From: CAUZIR01 sp034421295
GTDB taxonomy: Bacteria; Chloroflexota; Dehalococcoidia; Lucifugimonadales; UBA2962
NCBI GenBank assembly: GCA_034421295.1
Contig: DAOUKM010000002.1
Span: forward strand, 35,300-99,299
Length of the DNA stretch: 64,000 nt
Direction of reading: 5' to 3'
The first letter of the stretch is position 1, and every line of letters begins with the position of its first letter. The notes below the pieces were generated by a model that saw only the letters and a program-made list of their open reading frames with translations, made no database searches and had not been told where the DNA came from. A program made the translations under genes and the position numbers. This document shows, one piece after another, positions 41,880 to 51,246 of this stretch.

Positions 41880-43172
41880 ATGACCTCACCTTTAGACCCC
41901 GACCTCTCAAAGCTCGAGGGAGATAGCGCGGGCGAAGGCGTGGAGGACATGGGTCAGCTCCTCGAGTCGGTGGACGCGATGAAGCCCATCCGCCGCGGCG
42001 ATGTGGTCGAGGGCGTGGTGATGAGCGTGGAGTCGGACGGCCTGCACGTCAATTTCGGTCACAAGTCCGAGGGATTCGTGCCCACGCGCGAGATGCGGAC
42101 CGCCAGGTCCAACGAGGACGGCCTCCCCAAGGTAGGCGACAGCATCGTCACCGTCGTGATCAGGACCGAGTCCGGCGAGCAGCCCGCAATCCTGTCGCTG
42201 GACAGGGCGGTGGGCGAGAAGGGCTGGCGGCTGCTGGCCAAGTATGTCGAGACGCGCGAGAGCGTTAAGGGCAGGGTGCTTGGCTTTAACCGCGGCGGAG
42301 CGATCGTGGAGGTGGAGGGCGTACACGGTTTCGTCCCGGCCTCCCAGCTGGTCAGCATCTCGAGGGACAGGTTCCGAGACCAGAGCGACGACCGCCGGGA
42401 CGATCGCCGCGAGGGACGCAGGCCGGAGGCGGCAGCCCCCGGTGCGGAAGCCGAAAAGGCCGCCGAGCCAGCGGAGGGGTCCGATTCGGCCGAACAGGCC
42501 GAGAGCCCGAGGCCCGAGCCCAACACGGACATCGGAAGGGTTCTCGACCTCAAGGTGCTCGAGATAAACCGAAGCAGGAACAGGGCTATCTTCTCGGAGC
42601 GCCAGTACGTTGAACAGATCAGGAACGAGCGCAAGGCCAAGCTGATCGAGGAGCTCAAAGAGGGAGAGGTCCGCCGGGGCAAGGTAACCGGAATAAGCAG
42701 CTTCGGGGCCTTCGTAGACATGGGTGGAGCCGACGGCCTCGTCCACGTCTCTGAGATGTCCTGGGGCCAGGTGGACAGGCCGGACCAGATAGTGTCCCTG
42801 GGGCAGGAGCTGGACGTATACGTCCTCAGGGTGGACCCGGAGAACAAGAAGATAGCGCTCAGCCTGAAGCGTCTGCGGCCTGAGCCCTGGAAGACCATAC
42901 ACGAGAAGCTGGCGGTCCACGATGTGGTCGACGCCACGATAACCAAGCTGACCAATTTCGGCGCATTCGCCAGGGTGGAGGGCTCCGTCGAGGGGCTGGT
43001 GCACATCTCCGAGCTAACCGACCGCGTCGTGCAGCATCCGAGAGAAGTGGTCAGGGAAGGTGATAAAGTGAGACTTAAGGTGCTTCGGATAGAGCCGGAG
43101 CGCCGCCGGTTGGGGCTGAGCCTCAAGCAGGCCGATGACGATCTGTTCAGCACCGGCTGGCGTGACTCTTAG
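41880..43172 (+). CDS. S1-domain RNA-binding protein (30S ribosomal protein S1-like)
   Basis: A 430-residue protein with four S1 domains: about residues 38-108 (VVEGVVMSVESDGLHVNFG), 126-230, 260-335 (RRGKVTGISSFGAFVDMGG) and 346-420 (VDATITKLTNFGAFARVEG). The second is interrupted by about 50 residues rich in Arg, Glu, Asp, Pro and Ala. It binds mRNA and probably aids translation initiation as S1 does; related proteins of unknown role also carry four S1 domains. The ATG follows the CCCA gap after the TATAAT promoter. clpC is 65 bases downstream. Confidence 0.88.
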   Translation: MTSPLDPDLSKLEGDSAGEGVEDMGQLLESVDAMKPIRRGDVVEGVVMSVESDGLHVNFGHKSEGFVPTREMRTARSNEDGLPKVGDSIVTVVIRTESGEQPAILSLDRAVGEKGWRLLAKYVETRESVKGRVLGFNRGGAIVEVEGVHGFVPASQLVSISRDRFRDQSDDRRDDRREGRRPEAAAPGAEAEKAAEPAEGSDSAEQAESPRPEPNTDIGRVLDLKVLEINRSRNRAIFSERQYVEQIRNERKAKLIEELKEGEVRRGKVTGISSFGAFVDMGGADGLVHVSEMSWGQVDRPDQIVSLGQELDVYVLRVDPENKKIALSLKRLRPEPWKTIHEKLAVHDVVDATITKLTNFGAFARVEGSVEGLVHISELTDRVVQHPREVVREGDKVRLKVLRIEPERRRLGLSLKQADDDLFSTGWRDS

Positions 43173-43237
43173 GGTTGCCGTGACGACGCGTAAGTCGGAC
43201 GGCGAGCATAGGCTCGATTTCAGGGGCTAGACTACTT

Positions 43238-45748
43238 ATGCCGAGCAGGTTCGAAAAGTTCTCAGAGCGTGCCCGTAGGGTGCTTTCGCTGGCCCAGGAA
43301 GAGGCCCAGCGCTTCAACCACAACTACATCGGCACCGAGCACATCCTCCTTGGTCTGGTGAGGGAGACCGACGGCGTGGCCGCCAAGGTCCTGTCCAGCC
43401 TGGGCGTGGAGCTCAATAAGGTCCGATCCGCCGTCGAGTTCATAATCGGCCGGGGCGAACGGGCCTCCGGCGGCGACATTGGCCTTACCCCCAGGGCCAA
43501 GAAGGTCATCGAGCTGGCGGTGGACGAAGCCCGCCGCCTCAGCCATCACTACATCGGCACCGAGCACCTGCTCATCGGGCTGATGCGCGAGGGAGAGGGA
43601 GTGGCGGCAGGCGTTCTGGAGAGCCTGGGCGTCAACCTCGACAAGGTGCGCGCCGAAACTAACCGCATCCTCACCCAGAGCGCACAGCAAAGGGTCTCCA
43701 CGGGAGCCGGGGCCAGCTCGTCCGCCGGTGCGCGGTCGGGCACCCGCACCCCGACGCTGGACCAGCTTGGTGTCGACCTGACCGCGGCCGCAAGCTCCGG
43801 CAAGCTCGACCCCACGGTGGGCCGGGACCAGGAGATCCAGAGGGTTACACAGATCCTGAGCAGGCGCACAAAGAACAACCCCGTCCTTGTGGGTGAGCCC
43901 GGGGTAGGAAAGACGGCCATCGTCGAGGCCCTGGCCCAGCGCATCGCCGCTGACGACGTACCCAGCACGCTTCATGGAAAGCGGCTGGTCACGCTGGATA
44001 TGGGTGCCCTGGTGGCGGGCACCAAGTACCGGGGCGAGTTCGAAGAGAGGCTCAAGAAGGTCATCGAGGAGATCAGGGGCGCGTCGAACTGCGTGCTCTT
44101 CATCGACGAGGTGCATACGATGGTCGGCGCCGGGGCTGCGGAAGGGGCTGTCGATGCCGCAAATATCCTGAAGCCCTCGCTGGCGAGGGGAGAGCTTCAG
44201 TGCATCGGCGCCACCACCCCGGACGACTATCGCAAGTACATAGAGCGCGACCCGGCCCTTGAGCGGCGGTTCCAGCCGGTGAAGGTAGAGCAGCCCAGCT
44301 CTGAGGAAACGGTCGAGATACTCCGCGGGATAAAGGGCGCATATGAGGAGCACCACGGCCTGAAGATCAGCGAAGAGGCACTCGACGTTGCCTCCCAGCT
44401 CGCCTCGCGCTACATAGCCGACAGGTTCCTGCCGGACAAGGCGATAGACCTGATCGATGAGGCGGCCTCCAGGCTCCGCATCAGCTATGACTCACCGCCC
44501 ATATCGGTCAAGGAGGCAAGGTCTCTCCTGGAAAAGGTCCGCAAGGCAAAGGACGAGGCCATCTCCAATCGCGAGTACGAGCTCGCCGCCGAAAAGCGCG
44601 AGCACGAGGCCCAGCTCACCGAGAAGCTCGAGGGTCTCGAAAAGGAATGGGAGAGCGAGCGGGGAGCCGATAAGCCCGTCGTCTCTCCCGACGACGTCTC
44701 GGAGGTCGTGAGCATGTGGACCGGCATACCGGTGACGCGCCTCACCTCCACGGAGACCGAGCGCCTGGTCAACATGGAGGGGCACCTGAGGGAGATTGTC
44801 GTCGGACAGGACGAAGCGATCAACATCGTTTCAAAGGCCGTAAGGCGCGCCCGCGCCGGCCTCAAGAATCCGAAGAGACCTGTGGGCACCTTCATGTTTC
44901 TCGGACCCACCGGAGTCGGAAAGACTTACCTTGTCCAGAAGCTGGCCGAGTTCCTCTTCGGCAGCGAAGAGGCGGTCGTGCGTGTGGACATGTCCGAGTT
45001 CATGGAACGCCATGCCGTGGCAAGGCTGGTCGGAGCTCCTCCCGGATACATCGGTTACGACGAGGGGGGCCAGCTAACCGAGGCGGTGCGGCGAAAGTCG
45101 TACAGTGTGATCCTGCTGGACGAGATCGAGAAGGCACATCCAGAGGTGTTCAATATCCTGCTCCAGATCTTCGACGACGGTCACCTTACTGATGCGAAGG
45201 GCAGGCGAGTCGATTTCCGCAACACGATCATCGTTATGACATCCAACATCGGCTCAGACCTGATCCGCCAGGACAAGTCGATCGGCTTTTCGCTCAAGAC
45301 CGAGGGTGAAGAGGAAGAGGAACGGCGCTACTTGCGGATGAAGCAGAACGTGCTCGACGAGGTCAAGCGTTTCTTCCGTCCGGAGTTCCTGAACAGGGTT
45401 GACGCGCAGCTGGTCTTCCACTCCCTGTCGCGGGAGCAAATGACGCAGATCGTCGACCTGATGCTCTTTACGGTGGCCAGCGAACTGCTCCAGAAGGGCA
45501 TCAATATGGAGGTTACCGACAAGGCCAAGGAATGGCTGGTGGAAAAGGGCTTCGACCCCCAGTTCGGTGCCCGTCCCCTCCGGAGGGTCATACAGGATCA
45601 CGTCGAGGACAAGCTGTCCGATGCCATATTGGGCGGCGAGCTCAGCCCCGGTGACACTGCCGTGGTCGACGTGGATGACCAGGACGGAGACGAGGGGGGC
45701 AGCCTGCAGGTTACCTCGCAGTCTCCGGTGCCCATGGCCTCCAGCTAG
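43238..45748 (+). CDS. clpC: ATP-dependent Clp protease ATP-binding subunit ClpC
   Basis: An 836-residue Hsp100 unfoldase. Two Clp-N repeats open the protein (ARRVLSLAQEEAQRFNHNYI and KKVIELAVDEARRLSHHYIG). The first AAA domain has GEPGVGKTAIVEALA. A short ClpC-type middle domain with a UVR-like segment follows (EAISNREYELAAEKREHE). The second AAA domain has GPTGVGKTYLVQKLAE, and the ClpP-contact loop lies around SIGFSLKTEGEEEE. It feeds proteins to ClpP in the cytoplasm. No mcsAB or ctsR genes flank it. Confidence 0.96.
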   Translation: MPSRFEKFSERARRVLSLAQEEAQRFNHNYIGTEHILLGLVRETDGVAAKVLSSLGVELNKVRSAVEFIIGRGERASGGDIGLTPRAKKVIELAVDEARRLSHHYIGTEHLLIGLMREGEGVAAGVLESLGVNLDKVRAETNRILTQSAQQRVSTGAGASSSAGARSGTRTPTLDQLGVDLTAAASSGKLDPTVGRDQEIQRVTQILSRRTKNNPVLVGEPGVGKTAIVEALAQRIAADDVPSTLHGKRLVTLDMGALVAGTKYRGEFEERLKKVIEEIRGASNCVLFIDEVHTMVGAGAAEGAVDAANILKPSLARGELQCIGATTPDDYRKYIERDPALERRFQPVKVEQPSSEETVEILRGIKGAYEEHHGLKISEEALDVASQLASRYIADRFLPDKAIDLIDEAASRLRISYDSPPISVKEARSLLEKVRKAKDEAISNREYELAAEKREHEAQLTEKLEGLEKEWESERGADKPVVSPDDVSEVVSMWTGIPVTRLTSTETERLVNMEGHLREIVVGQDEAINIVSKAVRRARAGLKNPKRPVGTFMFLGPTGVGKTYLVQKLAEFLFGSEEAVVRVDMSEFMERHAVARLVGAPPGYIGYDEGGQLTEAVRRKSYSVILLDEIEKAHPEVFNILLQIFDDGHLTDAKGRRVDFRNTIIVMTSNIGSDLIRQDKSIGFSLKTEGEEEEERRYLRMKQNVLDEVKRFFRPEFLNRVDAQLVFHSLSREQMTQIVDLMLFTVASELLQKGINMEVTDKAKEWLVEKGFDPQFGARPLRRVIQDHVEDKLSDAILGGELSPGDTAVVDVDDQDGDEGGSLQVTSQSPVPMASS

Positions 45749-45863
45749 CAGACAGTAGCGACGGGCGCGGTCCGGCACTCGATCACCGACACTACCCGGG
45801 ACCCACGCCCGGCGACATTGATACCCGACGATCCTCTCACGGCCAGGTCCGGCAGCTAACGCC

Positions 45864-47069
45864 ATGTCAAGGAGAGTTGGTTACTTCCAGTGCCTCGGCG
45901 GCGCCAGCGGGGACATGGTCCTTGGCGCGCTAGTCGACTGCGGTCTGCCCGTCAGCAGCCTGCGCGGCGTGGTTTCCGCCCTCGGGATACGCGGCGTGGA
46001 ACTGGGTTCCGAGCGAGACAGCAGGCAGGGTGCATTCGGAACCCGCGTAACGGTCCAAATTGACCGTGACCTCGAAGGGCACAGGTCTATATCCGAGTTT
46101 GTTGACATGGTCCAGGCCTCGGGTCTTCCCCGGGATGTGATAGCCACTTCGACCACGATTCTGCGCAGCCTGGAGCGAGCGGAGGCACGTGTACACGGTG
46201 TAGAGACTGGGCAGGTGGACCTTCACGAACTGGGCAGCGTGGATACGGTGATCGACGTTACGTGCGCGGTTGCCGGGCTGGCCGAACTCGGGGTCGAGGC
46301 CCTGTACAGTTCGCCCATCCCGACCGGTTCCGGAGTCGTCACTACAAGTCACGGCCCGACGCCGGTCCCCGCACCGGCCACCCTGGCTCTGCTGGCGGAT
46401 GCAAAGGCGCATACCGTACCGACTCCGGAGAGCATAGCCGATTCAGGTGAGATGGTTACTCCCACCGGGGCCGCGATCTTGACCAATCTGGCCACGTTCG
46501 GCCAGCCCGCCATGACCGTCGAGGTTGCCGGGTACGGCCTGGGCTCCCGCAATCCTCAGGGCTACCCGAACGCGCTCGGCCTGTGGCTTGGCCGCGAGGC
46601 GGGCGCTGCGCCGCCTCTGGTGCTGCTCGAGACGAACATCGATGACGAAAGCCCCCAGGTACTGGCCCACGCGGTTGAGCGACTCCTGGCGCTCGGGGCA
46701 CGCGACTCCTGGCTGACCGCTGCGCAGATGAAAAAGGGCAGGACCGGGGTTGTACTCAGCGCTCTTGTGGATCAGGGTCTCGAGGGACGGGCCGCAGAAC
46801 TGATAATGAAGGAGACGACGACTCTCGGCGTTAGGGCCAGCATGGTTCGTCGGCACGAAGCCAGCCGGGAGCAGGTTGTTGTGGACACCCCACTTGGAGC
46901 CGTGCCCGTCAAGGTCAAGCGGCTCAGTGGCAGGGTCGTGGACGCAGCCCCGGAATACGACGCCGCGAGGAGTATCGCGCTTGAAAAGAGGGTTCCGCTG
47001 CGACGGGTCATGGAGCTGGCCATGCGGGCCTCTATGGATCTTCTGGAATGGGCGGATAGACCCGGCTGA
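45864..47069 (+). CDS. larC: Nickel-pincer cofactor nickel chelatase (LarC)
   Basis: A 401-residue protein that inserts nickel into the pyridinium-bisthiocarboxylate cofactor of LarA enzymes, with CTP. The N-terminus YFQCLGGASGDMVLGALVDCG and the conserved SVDTVIDVTCAVAGLAELGVE, together with ETNIDDESPQVLAHAVERLLALGA and KKGRTGVVLSAL, match the LarC family. It is a single uninterrupted reading frame, whereas some Lactobacillus larC genes need a frameshift. LarB and LarE are not in the window; a LarA-like gene is at 54574. Confidence 0.92.
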   Translation: MSRRVGYFQCLGGASGDMVLGALVDCGLPVSSLRGVVSALGIRGVELGSERDSRQGAFGTRVTVQIDRDLEGHRSISEFVDMVQASGLPRDVIATSTTILRSLERAEARVHGVETGQVDLHELGSVDTVIDVTCAVAGLAELGVEALYSSPIPTGSGVVTTSHGPTPVPAPATLALLADAKAHTVPTPESIADSGEMVTPTGAAILTNLATFGQPAMTVEVAGYGLGSRNPQGYPNALGLWLGREAGAAPPLVLLETNIDDESPQVLAHAVERLLALGARDSWLTAAQMKKGRTGVVLSALVDQGLEGRAAELIMKETTTLGVRASMVRRHEASREQVVVDTPLGAVPVKVKRLSGRVVDAAPEYDAARSIALEKRVPLRRVMELAMRASMDLLEWADRPG

Positions 47070-47105
47070 TCGGCAAGTTGGCCCTACGGTGTACCCTGTC
47101 TTGTG

Positions 47106-47178
47106 GCCCCGGTGGCGCAACTGGCAGCGCAGCTGATTTGTAATCAGCAGGTTCCCGGTTCGAATCCGGGCCGGGGCT
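47106..47178 (+). tRNA. tRNA-Thr (anticodon TGT)
   Basis: GCCCCGG pairs with CCGGGGC in a perfect acceptor stem, discriminator T. The anticodon arm is CTGAT-TTGTAAT-CAG with TGT. The T arm is complete with TTCGAAT. CCA is not encoded. Confidence 0.95.
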
Positions 47179-47507
47179 CCGTTCATACAGGGATATAAGG
47201 GCCCCCGGACGGTTTCCAGGCAAAGGCAAAGTCTAGTAGAAGCGCTATCCGCGAAAGCCCCCTTGTGGCCTGACCGTGGGCGGCGCTGGCTGCGCGTGTG
47301 ACAGACCCTTGGCGCGAGGTGTCATGAGCCGCAGCAGCCGGCAAATGGTCTACAGTTGGTCAGCAGGCCAGCGGCCGGGGCTCCTGACGGGCTCTGCGAT
47401 CCGGTCGCCCTTCAGCTAGCACATCTGGCATAGGGGGCCAATTTCGCAGCCGGTCGTTGGGCCGGGCTAGCCGGTCCCATATTTCTTGGCAAGAGAGGCG
47501 AACCGAG
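47179..47507. other. Intergenic stretch without a recognised gene
   Basis: 329 bases between tRNA-Thr and the flavin oxidoreductase start. No coding pattern, tRNA or obvious repeat was seen. The last 20 bases include GAGAGG, the likely ribosome binding site. Confidence 0.6.
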
Positions 47508-48602
47508 ATGCAGTTAGGCTACTTCATTGATCCACTTCACCCCGCCGGGAGTGATTTTACAAAGACGATTCATGATGACCTTGACCAGCTGGTTGTCCTG
47601 GACCGGCTCGGATACGTGGAGGCGTGGATAGCAGAGCACTTTACGGCGGCATGGGAAAACATACCCTCTCCTGAGCTCTTCATTGCTCAGGCGATAGGGA
47701 TGACAAAGAGCATAAGGCTCGGGACGGGCGTAACCTGCCTACCCAACCACAACCCGTTCCAGCTCGCGCACCGCATAGCGCAGATCGATCACCAGGCGAA
47801 GGGTCGATTCATGTGGGGCATAGGCTCTGGCGCAACCCCCCTGGACTTTAAGGCGTTCGGAATCGACCCTGCGACCGGCCGGCAGCGTTCCCTGACATGG
47901 GAGACGCTGGACATGGTTCTCAGGATCTGGGAAGGCCTTGAGCCCGGTACCTACGAGAACGAATTCTGGAAGTTCACGATGCCCGAGCCCATGGAGGATC
48001 TCGGGTTCTACGTGCACATGAAGCCGTATCAGTTGCCTCACCCGCCGATCGCCGCCGCGGGCCTGGCGCCCCGCTCGGACACGTTGATCATGGCTGGCCA
48101 GCGGGACTGGATTCCGCTATCCATCAACTACGTGCCCGAGCGGACGCTCGTGACCCAGTGGGAGGCGTACGCTTCGGCCTCCCGGGAGGCCGGCCACACG
48201 CCCGACCGCTCAAGGTGGCGCATCTGCCGCGATATCTTCGTCGCCGACACGACGAAAGAGGCGCGCGAGATCGCTACGGAAGGAGTCATGGCGCGGGACT
48301 TTGTCGTCTACTTCAGGAACGTGATGGCCACGCTCGGGTTCCTCGAGCACATGAAGATAACCCCGACCCTTGAGGATGAGGACATAGACCTTCAGTACAT
48401 GCTTGATAACATCTGGATAGTCGGCAGTCCGGATGAGGTCGCAGAGAGACTTCGCAAGCTACACGATGATATCGGAGGATTCGGGATCCTTCTCGCCTAC
48501 TCCCACGAATGGGAGCCGCGCGATAAGTGGGTGCGCTCCATGACCCTGCTTGCAGAGGAAGTCATGCCCGCGCTCGCTGACCTTAAGGTCGCGCCAGCCT
48601 GA
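47508..48602 (+). CDS. LLM-class flavin-dependent oxidoreductase
   Basis: A 364-residue luciferase-like monooxygenase. Landmarks are YVEAWIAEHFTAAWENIPSP, SIRLGTGVTCLPNHNPFQL, GRFMWGIGSGATPLDFKAFG and HPPIAAAGLAPRSDTLIMAG. It resembles the enzyme at 27021 (YVEAW, EHF), pointing to the same subfamily. The start is ATG 47508, after GAGAGG; an upstream in-frame ATG at 47457 lacks support. Probably FMN-dependent; substrate unknown. Confidence 0.91.
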   Translation: MQLGYFIDPLHPAGSDFTKTIHDDLDQLVVLDRLGYVEAWIAEHFTAAWENIPSPELFIAQAIGMTKSIRLGTGVTCLPNHNPFQLAHRIAQIDHQAKGRFMWGIGSGATPLDFKAFGIDPATGRQRSLTWETLDMVLRIWEGLEPGTYENEFWKFTMPEPMEDLGFYVHMKPYQLPHPPIAAAGLAPRSDTLIMAGQRDWIPLSINYVPERTLVTQWEAYASASREAGHTPDRSRWRICRDIFVADTTKEAREIATEGVMARDFVVYFRNVMATLGFLEHMKITPTLEDEDIDLQYMLDNIWIVGSPDEVAERLRKLHDDIGGFGILLAYSHEWEPRDKWVRSMTLLAEEVMPALADLKVAPA

Positions 48603-48625
48603 GCGGCCCGTGCGGCCTTCCGGGA

Positions 48626-49351
48626 TTAATCGTCGGCCCGTGCGTAGGACTGGCCGGCAAAGATGGCCCTAACCTCGGCGGCGCTCCCGGCCGCCTGCAG
48701 GCGCCCCATGCGGTCCTCTTCCTCCTTCTGCAGCGCCGTGACGTTGTCGAGCACCTCTCCGATCCTATTGGACGGGAACTTGCACGCCCCGTTCTCGTCC
48801 ATGTGTATGACCTCGCCCGGTGCGACATCCATGCCGCCGACGCTCACCGGAACGTTGACGGCATGGACCGCCATGTCTCCGTGTCCTGCGGCGGCGCCCG
48901 TCAGCATGTACTGGAACTTCATCGGCCTGATCTCATCCAGGTCCCGTGAGGGGCCGTTTGAGATCAGGCCCACGCATCCAAGCGCCTTCATCGCGGACAC
49001 CATGTTGCCGCCGGCAAGACCGACCTTGCCGGAGATCTTCTTTGGGAATCGCTGCTCAAGGACCAGGATCGTCGGCTTTTCCGAGGTGTCGAGCGCGTCC
49101 ACAACGTCCATGAACGTGAGACGCGAGTATCCGGGGTCAGGCATGCCGAACACGCAGGTGACGGCGTAGCCGACGGTACGTCCGAGTTCGGGGTACATGC
49201 ACCGGATCGACTGGTCCGTGTACCAGTTTTCCGACCAGGGGTTGTAGAGACCTAGGCAGAGCGGGTGATCCGGATATGTCGCCACGACATTAGTGATGGA
49301 GGGAGTATCGAAATTCTTCAGTTCTTCGAGCATTTGCCGCGAGGCCGTCAT
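48626..49351 (-). CDS. RraA-like family protein
   Basis: A 241-residue member of the RraA/HMG aldolase superfamily. The fold elements are FDTPSITNVVATYPD, GYAVTCVFGMPDPG, GLAGGNMVSAMKALGCVGLISNGPSRDLDEI and PVSVGGMDVAPGEVIHMDENGACKFP, the metal-site region of these proteins. Some relatives are 4-hydroxy-4-methyl-2-oxoglutarate or oxaloacetate lyases, others regulate RNase E; the longer N-terminus fits the aldolase side. ATG 49351 follows AGGAGG; a TATGAT box lies about 40 bases upstream on the minus strand. It converges on the flavin oxidoreductase at 47508. Confidence 0.85.
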   Translation of the reverse strand: MTASRQMLEELKNFDTPSITNVVATYPDHPLCLGLYNPWSENWYTDQSIRCMYPELGRTVGYAVTCVFGMPDPGYSRLTFMDVVDALDTSEKPTILVLEQRFPKKISGKVGLAGGNMVSAMKALGCVGLISNGPSRDLDEIRPMKFQYMLTGAAAGHGDMAVHAVNVPVSVGGMDVAPGEVIHMDENGACKFPSNRIGEVLDNVTALQKEEEDRMGRLQAAGSAAEVRAIFAGQSYARADD

Positions 49352-49603
49352 CTGTTTACCTCCTGCCCGGCAGGCCAGTAGTCGGGGGCTATCATAGCTG
49401 AACGGCGTGGTGGTCAAGTTGACCGGTGCGCTATACGTGCCGGTTAAGGGGATTGGGCCGACCTCTCAGCCCTGCCCCGGAGTCCCTGCGACGATGCTCT
49501 TTTCGCCCCGGTAAATCGGCGCAACTTTGCAGCGTGGGCGGGCATCCACATTAAGTTCCGAAATCGAGCCTGTACGGGCTTTCGGCGAGGGCTGGCAAAT
49601 GGC

Positions 49604-49633
49604 TTGGCTCCCGAATCCGCCACATGTTAGACT
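49604..49633 (+). promoter_or_regulatory. Possible promoter of the tRNA-tuf operon
   Basis: TTGGCT at 49604-49609 and TAGACT at 49628-49633 are 18 bases apart, four of six matches each. Transcription would begin just before tRNA-Tyr. Confidence 0.45.
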
Positions 49634-49646
49634 GATTCGTTGTGGT

Positions 49647-49731
49647 GGAGGGATGGGAGAGTGGTTAAATCCACCAGACTGTAAATCTGGCGCCCGGAAG
49701 GGCTACGTAGGTTCGAATCCTACTCCCTCCA
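49647..49731 (+). tRNA. tRNA-Tyr (anticodon GTA)
   Basis: GGAGGGA pairs with TCCCTCC in a perfect acceptor stem, discriminator A. The anticodon loop is CTGTAAA with GTA. A long class II variable arm (CGCCCGGAAGGGCTACG region) supports tyrosine. CCA is not encoded. Confidence 0.96.
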
Positions 49732-49762
49732 CTCCCGCTCACCGACGCTACTAGCAGTACGG

Positions 49763-49835
49763 GCCCACATAGCTCAGTCGGCAGAGCACGTTCTTGGTAA
49801 GAACGAGGTCAGCAGTTCGAGTCTGCTTGTGGGCT
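49763..49835 (+). tRNA. tRNA-Thr (anticodon GGT)
   Basis: GCCCACA pairs with TGTGGGC, discriminator T. The anticodon arm CGTTC-TTGGTAA-GAACG carries GGT. It precedes tuf by 23 bases, the same order as the tyrU-thrT-tufB region of many bacteria. Confidence 0.96.
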
Positions 49836-49858
49836 CACCAAATACGGAGGATCGCTGA

Positions 49859-51064
49859 ATGGCGAAGCAGAAGTTTATAAGGGATAAGCCGCACGTAAAC
49901 GTGGGAACAATCGGTCACGTCGATCATGGTAAGACGACGCTGACGGCGGCGATGACCCGGGTGCTAGCCACCGCCGGGAGCGCCGATTTCCGGGCGTTCG
50001 ATTCGATCGACAACGCGCCCGAGGAGAAGGCGCGTGGCGTGACCATCGCGATCACCCACGTCGAGTACCAGACGGATAACCGTCACTATGCCCACGTCGA
50101 CTGTCCCGGTCACGCCGACTACATCAAGAACATGATCACCGGTGCCGCGCAGATGGACGGCGCCATTCTGGTCGTCAGTGCGCCGGATGGCCCGATGCCC
50201 CAGACGCGTGAGCACATCCTGCTCGCCCGGCAGGTGGAGGTACCCGCGGTCGTCGTGGCCCTCAACAAGGTCGATGCTATGGAGGATGAGGAGCTGCTCG
50301 AGCTGGTGGAGCTTGAACTCCGCGAGATGCTGAGCGAGTATGGCTTCCCCGGCGACGATATTCCCATCGTCAGGGTCAGTGCCCTCAATGCACTGGAGGC
50401 GCCCGATGATCAGCTCGGTCGGGACTCGGAATGGGGAGGCCCGATCTGGGAGCTCCTGGATGCGGTCGACTCCTACATCCCGGTGCCGGACAGGCCCCGG
50501 GACCTGCCGTTCCTCATGCCCGTCGAGGACGTGTTCGGAATCAAGGGCAGGGGGACCGTCGTGACCGGACGCATCGAGCAGGGCGTGATCACCCCTGGTG
50601 AAACGGTCGAGATCGTCGGCATAAAGGACACCTCTTCCACAGTCGTCACGGGCGTTGAGATGTTCCACAAGACGCTGGACGAAGGAGAGCCCGGCGACGC
50701 CGTTGGCCTGCTTCTACGAGGCGTCGAGCGCGAGGACGTCGAGCGCGGCCAGGTCCTGGCCCGGCCGGGCAGCATAATGCCTCACCTTGAGGCCGAGGCG
50801 CAGGTCTACGTTCTGGGTAAGGATGAGGGCGGAAGGCACACCCCGTTCTTTAACGGCTACAAGCCGCAGTTCTACATCAGGACCACGGACGTCACCGGTG
50901 AGATCGGGCTGCCGGACGGAGTCGAGATGGTGATGCCCGGCGACAACATCGAGATGAAGGTCAAGCTGATCACCCCCGTTGCGATGGATGAGCAATTGCG
51001 CTTCGCCGTTCGAGAGGGCGGCAGGACCGTCGGTTCCGGCGTTATCACCAAGATCGTTAAGTAA
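49859..51064 (+). CDS. tuf: Elongation factor Tu
   Basis: A 401-residue GTPase delivering aminoacyl-tRNA to the ribosome. GHVDHGKTTLTAAMT is the P-loop, SIDNAPEEKARGVTIAI holds switch I, DCPGHADYIKNMITGAAQ is switch II, and NKVD and SALNALE complete the G motifs. Switch I reads GVTIAITHVEY where GITINTAHVEY is more common. The ATG follows CGGAGG. It heads a run of rpmG, secE, nusG, rplK, rplA in the normal order. Confidence 0.97.
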   Translation: MAKQKFIRDKPHVNVGTIGHVDHGKTTLTAAMTRVLATAGSADFRAFDSIDNAPEEKARGVTIAITHVEYQTDNRHYAHVDCPGHADYIKNMITGAAQMDGAILVVSAPDGPMPQTREHILLARQVEVPAVVVALNKVDAMEDEELLELVELELREMLSEYGFPGDDIPIVRVSALNALEAPDDQLGRDSEWGGPIWELLDAVDSYIPVPDRPRDLPFLMPVEDVFGIKGRGTVVTGRIEQGVITPGETVEIVGIKDTSSTVVTGVEMFHKTLDEGEPGDAVGLLLRGVEREDVERGQVLARPGSIMPHLEAEAQVYVLGKDEGGRHTPFFNGYKPQFYIRTTDVTGEIGLPDGVEMVMPGDNIEMKVKLITPVAMDEQLRFAVREGGRTVGSGVITKIVK

Positions 51065-51074
51065 GGCCGATCAT

Positions 51075-51242
51075 ATGGCGAAGAAGGGAGACGCTCGCGG
51101 TGTGATCAGCCTCGCCTGCGAGGAGTGCCGCGAGCGCACCTACCACACGAGCAAGAATCGTCGAAACGACCCGCAGCGGCTCGAGCTCAGAAAGTTCTGT
51201 CCACGCTGTGGCAGACACGCCCCCTACAGGGAGGTTCGCTAG
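51075..51242 (+). CDS. rpmG: 50S ribosomal protein L33
   Basis: A 55-residue zinc-ribbon protein. MAKKGDARGVISLACEEC and FCPRCGRHAPYREVR give two CxxC pairs, the zinc-binding form of L33. ATG 51075 begins with the usual MAKK; a longer upstream frame inside tuf is not real. The gene lies in the tuf-secE interval, its normal site. Confidence 0.95.
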   Translation: MAKKGDARGVISLACEECRERTYHTSKNRRNDPQRLELRKFCPRCGRHAPYREVR

Positions 51243-51246
51243 CACA

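Noticed and set aside
43262..44356. Minus-strand frame opposite clpC
   Set aside because: Antisense shadow of a gene with complete ClpC motifs.
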